A stretch of 56,177 nucleotides of DNA from an uncultured Lachnospiraceae bacterium (GTDB taxonomy: Bacteria; Bacillota; Clostridia; Lachnospirales; Lachnospiraceae): contig CACXFB010000112.1 in NCBI GenBank assembly GCA_902766825.1, positions 1 to 56,177 on the forward strand, in the 5' to 3' direction. Position 1 is the first letter of the stretch; every line of letters starts with the position of its first letter. A program made the position numbers and the translations under genes. Below the pieces are notes generated by a model. The model was not told where the DNA came from. It saw only the letters and a program-made list of their open reading frames with translations, and made no database searches. Shown piece by piece: positions 36,367 through 45,192 of the stretch.

Positions 36367-37368
36367 TTACAGCAAATTATCCCACATAATCCATATTCCC
36401 GCTAAAAATGATACTATATTAGCCACTGCTGAATATATATAAGCTTTTTTTACACAATACTTTTTATCATGTTCATCATCAGTAAGTTTACGGGCATATA
36501 CCATTCCTTCAACAAAAAATACCACTATCTCCAGTAATAAATACCATGGAGTGAAATTATCAAAGACTAACTTTGCTATTTGAAGGTTATATAAAAGATT
36601 GATTAATACATTCAGTATTATCTGTGTCACTATATTTGTGATTCCTATTATCATCAACTGATTTTTCTTTGTATACATAAACATTAAGGCGATTACAAGC
36701 TCTGTTATTATAGTAAATAACACTCTCACTCCAAAAGAGATTAATTCATGTATAAAATCATAGTTTTTTCTTACATCTCCGCCTTCAATTCTAATATAAT
36801 CATCAGCAGAATATTCATTATCAGGATGTGAATTATCAATGTCAATATCGCTGTTTTTATATTCTTTTCCATCAATTTTCAGAGTGTAATAACTGTCAAA
36901 TGCGTATTTTTCACATATAGTTGAACATTCTATCATCTTATCCTTTTCAGGTATGTATATAAGAACCTTGAATTTCTCAGGCGGATAGTATCCCCATCTG
37001 AAAATATTGTCCTCTGAGCACTCCTCCATATACCCTATAAAGTAATACCCGTCACTGTCCTCAAAGTTTTTAAATTTCCACCATATCTCATTTTCTTTTT
37101 TGTACTTATTTATCCAATATTCATTTTTCTCATCTTCAATCCAATTTTCATAATATGGTTCTTTTTCAACACTGTAAGGGCCTGCACTCTGTTTTTCGGA
37201 TAAAAGTGTCACCCAGTATTCCTTTTCATTTATCCCCTCTATGCTAATCACAACGGAAGGTTTCGGACCCAGATCACCTTTTGCACTGATTGCACCAATG
37301 CCTGTTACCATAACTGCCAGCATTAGTACAAGAATTATTTTGCTCCTAATTTGTTTGATTTGTTTCAT
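36367..37368 (-). CDS. Membrane protein with large extracellular N-terminal domain, unknown family
   Basis: This 333-residue protein starts with a signal peptide (IILVLMLAVMVTGIGAISAKG) followed by DLGPKPSVVISIEGI. The extracellular domain of about 180 residues is rich in Tyr, Trp and acidic residues (YYENWIEDEKNEYWINKYKK). Four or five membrane helices follow between about 205 and 330. Proteins beginning with a secreted GPKPSV motif are widespread and uncharacterised in Firmicutes; I assign no function. It lies upstream of the four-gene array on the same strand, separated by a hairpin repeat. Confidence 0.65.
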   Translation of the reverse strand: MKQIKQIRSKIILVLMLAVMVTGIGAISAKGDLGPKPSVVISIEGINEKEYWVTLLSEKQSAGPYSVEKEPYYENWIEDEKNEYWINKYKKENEIWWKFKNFEDSDGYYFIGYMEECSEDNIFRWGYYPPEKFKVLIYIPEKDKMIECSTICEKYAFDSYYTLKIDGKEYKNSDIDIDNSHPDNEYSADDYIRIEGGDVRKNYDFIHELISFGVRVLFTIITELVIALMFMYTKKNQLMIIGITNIVTQIILNVLINLLYNLQIAKLVFDNFTPWYLLLEIVVFFVEGMVYARKLTDDEHDKKYCVKKAYIYSAVANIVSFLAGIWIMWDNLL

Positions 37369-37523
37369 ATTACTGCTCCTTTCTTTTCACTTATATTCAC
37401 GCATTTTTTCAAAAGAAGTTGCATTAATGATAAACTTTTTTTAAATAATTCGATTAGCCCTTATTATGTGGTACAATAGAGCTATTCAAATAAAGAAAAA
37501 AATCAAAAGAGGTGACAAACCAA

Positions 37524-38225
37524 ATGTCATATTTAAATAATGATTACATTGTTAATCGTCCGATAAGTGAGCTTCCAAAGCTTGTTATTTTTGATATGGA
37601 TGGGCTGATATTCGACTCGGAGTGTCTTTTTATGAAACATCTGATTAAGATTGCAAATGAATACGGCTATACAATCACCAAAGAGATGTATGTTAACACG
37701 CTTGGTCTTGCAGGTGAGAACTTAAGGAAAAAGATGAACGAGTACTGCGGGCCTGATTATCCCCTTCGTGAAATCGGCGAAAAATCAAGAGTATCAATGA
37801 AGGAAGAGATAATGACAGACGGTCTTCCCGTTAAGCCGGGGATACGCGATTTGCTTGAATATTTAAAGAATAAAGAAATACCTGTTGCCGTTGCATCTTC
37901 TTCTCCCAAAAGACATGTGACAGAATATCTTGAAATAACAGGTCTTTTAAACTACTTCCGGCTTGTAATCGGTGGTGAATCTGTTGCTAATTCCAAGCCC
38001 GCTCCTGATATTTTTTTTAAGGTTGCAGACGAATTACATATGCCCTTTAACAAATGCATGGTTTTAGAAGATTCAGAAAACGGTATCCGGGCTGCTTACA
38101 ATGCAAGGATGATTCCTGTATGTATTCCTGATTTAAAATATCCTTGTGATGATGTGGCAGGGCTTGCCGACATCATTTTAAATGATGCAAATGAACTTAT
38201 AGATATACTTGAAAAACTTGATTAA
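37524..38225 (+). CDS. HAD-family phosphatase (beta-phosphoglucomutase-like)
   Basis: This protein of about 233 residues has nucleophile motif FDMDGLIFDSE, motif II ASSSPKRHVTEYL, the lysine in SKPAPDIFFK and motif IV MVLEDSENGIRAAYNARM, with a helical cap of the phosphoglucomutase type. It would dephosphorylate or isomerise a sugar phosphate. A beta-phosphoglucomutase role in maltose breakdown is possible, but the nearby operon has no maltose phosphorylase. The ATG at 37524 follows AGAGGTG by eight bases; the upstream GTG overlaps that site. It is one of few plus-strand genes. Confidence 0.85.
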   Translation: MSYLNNDYIVNRPISELPKLVIFDMDGLIFDSECLFMKHLIKIANEYGYTITKEMYVNTLGLAGENLRKKMNEYCGPDYPLREIGEKSRVSMKEEIMTDGLPVKPGIRDLLEYLKNKEIPVAVASSSPKRHVTEYLEITGLLNYFRLVIGGESVANSKPAPDIFFKVADELHMPFNKCMVLEDSENGIRAAYNARMIPVCIPDLKYPCDDVAGLADIILNDANELIDILEKLD

Positions 38226-38287
38226 TATAACAATTAAAAAATTAGGAAATAGATAATTTATCACATCAGTCATAGGAATTACCTTAA

Positions 38288-38692
38288 AACTAGTAGTCCC
38301 TAATCAGTGAATTACTAGAGAAATATTATTACTCTTGTTTACCCTAGTAATTCTCCGCTAAGGACTACTAGGGATTTTTCATTACTCTTATTTTCCCTAG
38401 TAATTCTCCTCCTGGGACTACTAGAGAATTTTCATTACTCTTGTTTTCCCTAGTAATTCTCCTCTAAGGACTACTAGAGAATTTTCATTACTCTTATTTC
38501 CCCTAGTAATTCTCCGCTTAGTACTACTAGAGAATTTTCATTATTCTTGTTTCCCCTAGTAATTCTCCTCTTGGGACTACTAGAGAATTTTCATTATTCT
38601 TGTTTACCCTAGTAATTCTCCTCCTGGGACTACTAGGGATTTTTCATTACTCTTATTTTCTCTAGTAATTCTCCGTCTGAAGGACTAGGTCA
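38288..38692. repeat. 53-bp tandem hairpin array
   Basis: Six units of exactly 53 bases start at 38342, 38395, 38448, 38501, 38554 and 38607. They are flanked by a degenerate seventh (38660 on) and an altered first unit (38288-38341). Each has CCCTAGTAATTCTCC, a five-base variable loop, GGACTACTAG, then AGAATTTTCATTACTCTTRT. Arms CTAGTA/TACTAG plus TCC/GGA form one hairpin, and AATTCTC/GAGAATT an alternative one in the middle units. The unit is not a multiple of three and has no unique spacers, so it is neither coding nor CRISPR. Confidence 0.9.
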
Positions 38693-38778
38693 TGATCCAG
38701 AGGTGGAAAAAAAATACATCGTAAAATATATATTCTAATATTCGTATAAAAAAATATAGCTAACTATTACACTGTCTG

Positions 38779-38818
38779 CTAAAAAAAAAGTGGGACTTTA
38801 GCAAAAGTCCCACTTTCA
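38779..38818 (-). terminator. Terminator of the maltodextrin operon
   Basis: AAGTGGGACTTT and AAAGTCCCACTT form a strong stem with a short loop, followed on the minus strand by a nine-base U-run. It lies about 30 bases after malG. Confidence 0.92.
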
Positions 38819-38849
38819 TTTTTAGCAGATTGAAATGGTGAAAATTAAT

Positions 38850-39692
38850 CTACTCTTTTACTGCTCCCGATGACAATCCCTGAACGAGGAATCTTGAGAG
38901 ACAGAAATACAATATTATAATAGGTATTCCAATAAATATTGAACCTGCAGCGAATCTTGTGAATTTTGTTTCATCAAGATTCATGAGTCCGACGGCGACG
39001 GTCCAAAGATCCTTATTTTTGAGGAGGAGGCTTGGCAGGATAAAATCACTCCATGGCCAAGCAAATTGTGTAAGCATCGTGTACACTATAATTGGTTTTG
39101 AAAGAGGTATGGTAACTTTTAAGAATATTTTACCGTTGCTTGCACCGTCAATTTTTGCAGCCTCATATATTGAATTACTTATTGTATCAAAATAACCTTT
39201 TTGCACCAGATATCCCATCGGCGCGCCCGCTGAATATATAAGTATCAGACTCCATAACTTATTGATAAGTCCGAAGTTAACCATAAGAAGATACACTGCT
39301 GTCATTCCCATAAAGCTTGGGAACATACTAAGTACGAGTGTTGTCTTCATAAGCGGTTTTCTCATTGTAAATGTAAACTTACTCATAACGTAAGCGGTCA
39401 GAATAACAAGTATTGTTCCAAGTATTGCTGAACAAACCGCAACAAACAAGGTATTTTTCAACCAGTTTGGATAATCGTACATTGTTGTGTCAAAGAACAA
39501 ATCCTTATAGCTTTTCAGACTGTACGACTTTGGAAAGAAACCTGACAAGTCGTAGATCGAACCGCTTTTTGAAAATGATGACAGTATGAGCCATATTACC
39601 GGAAAGAGGAATATAAAACTCACGACAATTAATACTGAATGAGTAACAACACTATCGATAACTTCTGCTTTACTGCGTTTTTTCTTAATCAT
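38850..39692 (-). CDS. malG: Maltodextrin ABC transporter permease MalG
   Basis: This 280-residue permease has six membrane helices and the ABC coupling motif YEAAKIDGASNGKIFLKVTI at about residues 185-205. It ends LVQGLSSGAVKE, typical of MalG. With MalF it forms the channel for maltodextrins delivered by the binding protein. The start overlaps the malF stop by four bases (ATGA). No ATPase gene is present in the operon, so it probably uses a shared MsmX-type ATPase encoded elsewhere. It is the last gene before a strong terminator. Confidence 0.93.
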   Translation of the reverse strand: MIKKKRSKAEVIDSVVTHSVLIVVSFIFLFPVIWLILSSFSKSGSIYDLSGFFPKSYSLKSYKDLFFDTTMYDYPNWLKNTLFVAVCSAILGTILVILTAYVMSKFTFTMRKPLMKTTLVLSMFPSFMGMTAVYLLMVNFGLINKLWSLILIYSAGAPMGYLVQKGYFDTISNSIYEAAKIDGASNGKIFLKVTIPLSKPIIVYTMLTQFAWPWSDFILPSLLLKNKDLWTVAVGLMNLDETKFTRFAAGSIFIGIPIIILYFCLSRFLVQGLSSGAVKE

Positions 39693-41014
39693 CTGAACGT
39701 ATCCTCCTTTTTGAATGCTGCACTTCTAACGTATATTGACAACGACAGAATTGATGTTATTACGAATATGATAAGACTTATTGCAGCTCCTATTCCGTAA
39801 TAGTTATTATCAATTGACATGTTGTACAGCCAGTTAATCAAAAGGTCGGTATCGCTGGCAAGGAAATATCCGTCATTATATAATCCTCCACGAAGGAAGT
39901 AGAATATACCGAAATTATTGAAGTTTCCTACAAAGCTGGTTATGATAACCGGCGTTGTTGAAAATACTACAAAAGGAAGTGTAATCTTGATGAACTGCTT
40001 CCACTTTGTCGCACCGTCAATGCTTGCCGCTTCATACAAATCTTCATTCATGTTTGAAAGAATTCCTGTTGCAAGAAGCATTGATGAAGGTATTGATATC
40101 CATGCATTGATAGCAAGACCAATTATCTTAGCCTTAATACCAGCATCAATATCAAGGAATCCTACTGCACTACCACCAAACAGTTTTATATAGTAGTTAA
40201 CCGGTCCGCCGTATGAGAACATAAACTTGAAAGCAAGTAATGTTATGAATCCCGGAAGGGCATACGCAAGTATCGGAAATGCTCTCCAAAATACTCGGCC
40301 GCGGACACATTTTTTATTAAGAAGCAGTGCAAGTGCCAGACCGCCAAAATAGTTAACAGCGGTTGCAAGTGCTGCCCAAATAATGTTCCATGAAAGTATC
40401 TTAAAGAAAGTTGACTTCAGTTCACCAAGAACAAGAATCTTTTTAAAGTTGCCAAATCCAATCCAGTCCACAAGCTTAGGTGGGACAATATTTCCTCCGT
40501 AATTCGTGAATGCAATAAGAATCATAAATACAATCGGAAGCACATTGAAAATCACTACGCCGATAATTGGTGGAGCGAGCGCAATTTTATGAAACTTTTT
40601 ATCGCAAAATACACGTACAGCTTCTTTAAAACCGCGAAGTGGCAATCCTTTTTTATCTCTTACTACAATCTCAGCCATATCATTGATGTTAGAGATGTAT
40701 ATGAGTATAAATATAATCAATATTACAAAACACAAAATACCTCTTAACATCATCATGACCGAGTCGTCTCCGGCTTCACCAAGCCACGGGTCAGCCTCCA
40801 CGGTTCCAAGTGTGATAAATCCTTTAATATCCGTCACACCTTTAAATGCCATGTACAGAAAAACTGCTACAAGTGATGACAGATATAAAAGACCTTTTAT
40901 GATCTGTCCGTACAGTATCTGGCCTAACCCCATTACCGCCAACGATATTTTGGCTTTGAAGGAAGAATTCATTATTGTTTTAACATTATTAATTAGTACC
41001 ATAATAATATCCAT
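39689..41014 (-). CDS. malF: Maltodextrin ABC transporter permease MalF
   Basis: This 441-residue permease has an extended N-terminal part with two extra hydrophobic segments (LGQILYGQIIKGLLYLSSLV; MLRGILCFVILIIFILIYIS) before the six-helix core, as in MalF proteins. The coupling loop is DLYEAASIDGATKWKQFIKI. A domain with NYGGNIVPPKLVDWIGFGNF faces the binding protein. Two starts are possible (41014 or the ATG 12 bases in); neither has a strong ribosome site. It lies 37 bases after the binding-protein gene. Confidence 0.92.
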   Translation of the reverse strand: MDIIMVLINNVKTIMNSSFKAKISLAVMGLGQILYGQIIKGLLYLSSLVAVFLYMAFKGVTDIKGFITLGTVEADPWLGEAGDDSVMMMLRGILCFVILIIFILIYISNINDMAEIVVRDKKGLPLRGFKEAVRVFCDKKFHKIALAPPIIGVVIFNVLPIVFMILIAFTNYGGNIVPPKLVDWIGFGNFKKILVLGELKSTFFKILSWNIIWAALATAVNYFGGLALALLLNKKCVRGRVFWRAFPILAYALPGFITLLAFKFMFSYGGPVNYYIKLFGGSAVGFLDIDAGIKAKIIGLAINAWISIPSSMLLATGILSNMNEDLYEAASIDGATKWKQFIKITLPFVVFSTTPVIITSFVGNFNNFGIFYFLRGGLYNDGYFLASDTDLLINWLYNMSIDNNYYGIGAAISLIIFVITSILSLSIYVRSAAFKKEDTFR

Positions 41015-41051
41015 GACCTTTCTATAACCTGCAGACTACATCCTGATTATT

Positions 41052-42518
41052 TTATTTGTCTGACAGAGTATAAATTGCATCGTAAATATCTTTACTTGCC
41101 TTTTCCAATGCAGTGTTTATATCATCTTTTTTTGCATATTTTTTCTCTGCATCACTTCTGAATGGTTCTTTTGCAAAGTCACCCATAAGTGTCTGAACCG
41201 GCTTCCAGATCTGATCTACAGCCTTAATTGAAGGCATAAGCATAATTCTTCCGCTTTCAAGACTTGCAAAGATAGTATCTGCTGTACCACCATTTTCCTT
41301 TGCAACATCTGATCTTGTTGGTGCTATTCCAAGAATCTGTGTTCTCTTGTTAATCATCTCATAGCTTGTAGCAAAATCAACAAAGAGCTTTGCTTCATCT
41401 CTGTGCTCTGTATATGAGCTGATACCATATCCGTTAACACCACCCATAACAACTGTTTTTACCCAGTCGCTGTCTTTCATTGTAGAACTGTCTTTTGAAA
41501 GATCTCCATCTGCAGGCATAAGTGCAGGTAACTCTATCATCTTAAGGTTTTCTCTTGCCTTCTCATTAGCTTCTGTTTCAGATAATCCATCCTCTTCATA
41601 ATGAAGTGCTAACTTAGCTATGAATAATGAATATGTATCAGGTGTTGATACAGAACAGAAATAACTTCCGTTACCTAACTTATCATATCTGTTAGTGATT
41701 ATAGTATCATCAATACATCCTTCATCCATAACAGATGCAAACTGAATAAGTGCCTCTATACCATTAGCTGCATCACCTTTTGCAAATCCTATATCCGAAC
41801 TGTCATAAATTCCTGCATCATCTTTTCCGAATATATATGCTCCGTATGATAAGAAGAAGTTTGCGTTAAGATAAAGATTATTAAATGATGACATAAATCC
41901 GAATTTTTCATCTTTATTTGCACTTGAATCACTATCTCTTAACTGCTTTGATAACTTGTATAAATCGTTCCAGTTCTCAAAGAAATCCGGCACCTGATTG
42001 CTGTCCTTGTCCCACTCTGATTCCCAGTTTTCAGGGATTAAGTCCTCTCTGTAAAAGAGCATAGGCTCCTGAACATTAACAGGAATACCACAGGTATATG
42101 TCTTACCGTCAATGCTTATATCAAATGCGCTCCATGCTTCCTTTGCAGTAGTGCCATAACATTCATAATCCTCAGGATTAATTGCAAGAATGTGTTTATC
42201 TTCCGCATAAGTCATAAGCTTATCATTTGCCTGATATAATACATCAGGGCCGTAACCATAAGGTCCGTTTGCTGCAAGGTCACTGTACTCATCCATGTTG
42301 GCATCAACAGCTTCTATACCTTGATCTTTGTACTTTTCATTGAATGCACTGATTAACTCATCAAGATATCCTTCTTCCTTAGCCGTATCATTTTCTAGAA
42401 TTCTAAGTACAACTTTCTCACCGCTTGATTTTTTTTCATCTTTTCCCGAACATGCTGTCATAGAAACAGCAAGTGAAAATATTGAAGCCATAACAACGAT
42501 TATCTTTTTCTTTCTCAC
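41052..42518 (-). CDS. Maltodextrin-binding lipoprotein
   Basis: This 488-residue extracellular solute-binding protein starts with a lipoprotein signal (IIVVMASIFSLAVSMTACSG, lipid cysteine C23). It has the type 1 fold typical of MalE-like proteins (GPDVLYQANDKLMTYAEDKH; VMGGVNGYGISSYTEHRDEA, then KLFVDFATS). It is long for MalE (about 400), mainly in the middle, which may favour longer oligosaccharides. The start is GTG, overlapping the GH13 stop as GTGA, with AAGGAGG upstream. It should bind maltodextrin, given the GH13 and LacI neighbours. Confidence 0.9.
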   Translation of the reverse strand: MRKKKIIVVMASIFSLAVSMTACSGKDEKKSSGEKVVLRILENDTAKEEGYLDELISAFNEKYKDQGIEAVDANMDEYSDLAANGPYGYGPDVLYQANDKLMTYAEDKHILAINPEDYECYGTTAKEAWSAFDISIDGKTYTCGIPVNVQEPMLFYREDLIPENWESEWDKDSNQVPDFFENWNDLYKLSKQLRDSDSSANKDEKFGFMSSFNNLYLNANFFLSYGAYIFGKDDAGIYDSSDIGFAKGDAANGIEALIQFASVMDEGCIDDTIITNRYDKLGNGSYFCSVSTPDTYSLFIAKLALHYEEDGLSETEANEKARENLKMIELPALMPADGDLSKDSSTMKDSDWVKTVVMGGVNGYGISSYTEHRDEAKLFVDFATSYEMINKRTQILGIAPTRSDVAKENGGTADTIFASLESGRIMLMPSIKAVDQIWKPVQTLMGDFAKEPFRSDAEKKYAKKDDINTALEKASKDIYDAIYTLSDK

Positions 42519-44185
42519 AATAATTCCTCCTTTAAAACATGTGAATGTCCGTTTACATGTATATTTTCAACACACTCATCATTATCTGTAAGATTAATAT
42601 ACAATGAGTATGTTTTTGTGTCTGTTGTTCTCTTTACAATAAGAACATTATCTGTTGCCGTAATAAATGCATCCGCGCCGGCAAGATCATCTTTGTTTCT
42701 AATAGCAGCAAGCTTTTTTATGTAACTTATATACTCGCTGTATTTGTTATCCCTGATGCCGTCCCAGTCCATACATCTTCTGCAGTCCGGATCATATCCT
42801 CCCTGCATGAAAAGCTCCGTTCCGTAATATATACACGGCATTCCCGGGAACATAAACAATAATGCAAGTGCAGCTTTCATCTTTTCTTCGTCACATTTAA
42901 CTTCCGTGAAAAATCTGAATGTATCGTGACTATCAAGAAGATTAAGCATCATCGTATTAACCGTATCAGTATTTCTTGCCAGAATGTCATTAAGTTTACC
43001 TGCTGCCTGATATGCATCCATCTTATCCTTTGCAAAATAATCAAGACAAAGCTTTGTGAAACTGTAATTCATAATACTGTCATACTGATCGCCTCTTAAG
43101 TAATTAGAAGCATCATGCCAGTTCTCTCCGATAATTACACACTCGCTGTTACATTCCTTGATTCTCTTTCTGAATTCTCTCCAGAATTCATGACTTACTT
43201 CATCGGAAACATCCAGTCTCCATCCGTCAATATTATAATTAGTGACGTAATGACATCCGATATCACAAAGAAATTCTGTAACCGCCTTGTTGGATGTATT
43301 AAGTTTTGGCATGTAATCACAGCTTGCAAACATTTCATAATTACCTGCTTTAGGATCCGGCTTATCACCATATATAACAAACCAGTCATAATAAGGCGAT
43401 TCAATGCCTTTTTCCATTACATCCTGAAACTGGCGACACTCATATGAACAATGATTAAATACTGCATCAAGAACTATTCTAATTCCTTTATCATGAGCTC
43501 TCATAACCAGTTCTTTTAAATCTTCATTACTTCCAAACTGACTGTCAACCTCATAATAATCTATGATGTCGTACTTATGATTTGAAATTGATTTAAAAAC
43601 AGGTGTCAGATAAATGGTATTAACGCCTAAGCCCTTGATGTAATCAAGCTCATTTATTATTCCTTTTATGTCACCTCCCGCAAATGATTTAGGTGTAGGA
43701 ATATCACCCCATTTCATATTAACATAACTCTTATCCCAATTCTTGTCTCCAACTGCAAATCTTTCAACAAATATCTGATAAAACACTGCATTCTTAGTCC
43801 AATTAACCTTTGGCATTATATCAGCCTCATTGATATACGGGTATTGAAAGAAATTGTAGAATCCCAAGGTAAAATCGTATTCCTTCGTAAGCCCATCCTC
43901 TGAAAAGTACATATAATCTTTACCGTCATACACATAGAACACATATCCGATACGTGTATCTTTAAGATTAAGTGTCACTGAATAATAATCATACAGCTGA
44001 CCGCTGAATTTCTTTTCCAGTCTGGCTTTCTTTTGTGTTGTTCCGATTACATACTTGCTTTCATATACAACCCAGACTTCTTTCATATCATCCTTAGCAG
44101 TTCGAAGTCTTAATGTAATTTCATTTTTTCCTATTGGAAAACAATATGAGGAATCGACGATATGTAACATAGCATATTGATTCAT
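42515..44185 (-). CDS. Cytoplasmic GH13 alpha-glucosidase/neopullulanase-type enzyme
   Basis: This 556-residue enzyme lacks a signal peptide. An N-terminal beta domain (to about 125) resembles the neopullulanase/cyclomaltodextrinase N domain. The GH13 barrel follows with all four regions: VLDAVFNH, GWRLDVSDEV (nucleophile Asp), VIIGENWHD (acid Glu) and LLDSHDTFRF. PCIYYGTELFMQGGYDPDCR is also typical. It would cut imported maltodextrins or cyclodextrins. It is coupled to the binding-protein gene by a four-base overlap. Confidence 0.92.
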   Translation of the reverse strand: MNQYAMLHIVDSSYCFPIGKNEITLRLRTAKDDMKEVWVVYESKYVIGTTQKKARLEKKFSGQLYDYYSVTLNLKDTRIGYVFYVYDGKDYMYFSEDGLTKEYDFTLGFYNFFQYPYINEADIMPKVNWTKNAVFYQIFVERFAVGDKNWDKSYVNMKWGDIPTPKSFAGGDIKGIINELDYIKGLGVNTIYLTPVFKSISNHKYDIIDYYEVDSQFGSNEDLKELVMRAHDKGIRIVLDAVFNHCSYECRQFQDVMEKGIESPYYDWFVIYGDKPDPKAGNYEMFASCDYMPKLNTSNKAVTEFLCDIGCHYVTNYNIDGWRLDVSDEVSHEFWREFRKRIKECNSECVIIGENWHDASNYLRGDQYDSIMNYSFTKLCLDYFAKDKMDAYQAAGKLNDILARNTDTVNTMMLNLLDSHDTFRFFTEVKCDEEKMKAALALLFMFPGMPCIYYGTELFMQGGYDPDCRRCMDWDGIRDNKYSEYISYIKKLAAIRNKDDLAGADAFITATDNVLIVKRTTDTKTYSLYINLTDNDECVENIHVNGHSHVLKEELL

Positions 44186-44241
44186 AATTCCTGCTCCTTC
44201 TTTACGTTAGTGCGATTTAGTTAAAACTAATAGTCAGTGTC

Positions 44242-44973
44242 TTAATTCTTAACAATAACAATTGAATCCTGTGCATTGTCATCAGGGTTTGTTGTAAGTG
44301 TTATTGTATAATTACCATCTGCTAAAACACTTATATTACTTTTTCTTGTCTCTGAATCAAGTCCGCCTCCGTTTTCGATACAGCTCTCATCATATGCAGT
44401 TACAAATCCGAAACCTTCCTGATCTTCCCACTGCCAGTCATGAATAAGCTGGAACTTATCACCTGCATGTAAATCAAGTGTAATAGAAAACTCATTAGGA
44501 TTATTACCTGTAGGCATCAGCTGGAAAGCTGTCTTTTCATCTTCTTCCATCGGTGCAGCCCATTTACTCTGATCAAGAATACTTCCTTCTTCACTTGACT
44601 CTCCGACTACATACCAAAGTCTTGTATCTTCTGTAATATTGTTAGGCTTAAAATATCCGTAAAGCACTGTGTCTTTTTCAAATGTATCTTTAGAGAGATC
44701 TTTTTGTGAAATCTCAAGATAAGTTGGAGTCTCAAACCAGCCGTTCCAGTCAAAGTCTTCGATATTCTGATACTTCTCATAATCAGATGATGAAATCACC
44801 TCGCCTGCAGTTCCTTTTACTTTACCAAGCTCTTCTTCACCGTTCATAAATGTAACGGTTATCTCCTTTTTAGAACCGGCATCATTACTGCCGCTTCCTG
44901 ACTCATTACCGCATCCTGCAGCAAGTCCCGCACACATAAGTGCTGTTGCTATTATTGTTACTTTCTTTTTCAT
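44242..44973 (-). CDS. Lipoprotein of the maltodextrin operon, probable glycan-binding
   Basis: This protein of 243 residues starts at the ATG six bases after GGAGG. Lipobox LAAGC gives lipid cysteine C21, followed by a G/S/N linker. A beta-repeat-like domain (ITVTFMNGEEELGKVKGTAG, then FDWNGWFETPTYLEISQKDL, VLYGYFKP) resembles InlB-type surface repeats. A second domain carries aromatic and acidic residues (KFQLIHDWQWEDQEGFGFVT) like SusE/F or CBM-type starch-binding modules. It is the first gene of the operon, so it may capture starch at the surface. I cannot name the family. Confidence 0.7.
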   Translation of the reverse strand: MKKKVTIIATALMCAGLAAGCGNESGSGSNDAGSKKEITVTFMNGEEELGKVKGTAGEVISSSDYEKYQNIEDFDWNGWFETPTYLEISQKDLSKDTFEKDTVLYGYFKPNNITEDTRLWYVVGESSEEGSILDQSKWAAPMEEDEKTAFQLMPTGNNPNEFSITLDLHAGDKFQLIHDWQWEDQEGFGFVTAYDESCIENGGGLDSETRKSNISVLADGNYTITLTTNPDDNAQDSIVIVKN

Positions 44974-45052
44974 AAGCATCCTCCGTTTCTAAATATGTTT
45001 TTAGCTTAATGTTCAATAATATTTTAACTCAAACAAATATTTTTTTCATCCA

Positions 45053-45078
45053 TTTAAACGTTTAAGTTAATCGTTTAA
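45053..45078. promoter_or_regulatory. Tandem LacI-type operators of the maltodextrin operon
   Basis: TTTAAACGTTTAAG (45053-45066) and TTAATCGTTTAA (45067-45078) are adjacent CG-centred palindromes of the LacI/GalR operator type. They lie directly downstream of the minus-strand -10 element, where binding would block transcription of the operon. Confidence 0.7.
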
Positions 45079-45082
45079 ATAA

Positions 45083-45111
45083 AAGTTATCATAAATGAAT
45101 CTTTTTGTCAA
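45083..45111 (-). promoter_or_regulatory. Promoter of the maltodextrin operon
   Basis: On the minus strand TTGACA (45106-45111) and TAACTT (45083-45088) are 17 bases apart. The -35 lies in the 45105-45124 palindrome shared with the divergent regulator promoter. Confidence 0.65.
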
Positions 45112-45117
45112 TAACTA

Positions 45118-45147
45118 TTGACAATCTTTTTTTTTAATGAGTATACT
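45118..45147 (+). promoter_or_regulatory. Promoter of the LacI-family regulator gene
   Basis: TTGACA (45118-45123) and TATACT (45142-45147) are 18 bases apart on the plus strand, about 45 bases before the regulator ATG. The two divergent -35 boxes form the perfect palindrome TTGTCAATAACTATTGACAA; that string has a two-base centre. Confidence 0.65.
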
Positions 45148-45192
45148 TTTATTTAGAATTTTCATTTATAACACTGCAGATTGGAGCTTTAC

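Larger units (their letters stand above)
38226..38849. other. Noncoding region holding a hairpin repeat array
   Basis: No reading frame of interest crosses this stretch. It holds the 53-bp repeat array (38288-38692), an A/T-rich segment without recognisable signals (38700-38775), and the malG terminator (38779-38818). Confidence 0.75.

Noticed and set aside
33750-37400. Insertion sequence or prophage remnant
   Set aside because: No transposase, integrase or phage-like protein is found in any frame; only hairpin repeats are present.
38342-38660. CRISPR array
   Set aside because: The units are contiguous 53-base copies; the only variable part is a five-base loop, so there are no spacers, and no cas genes are near.
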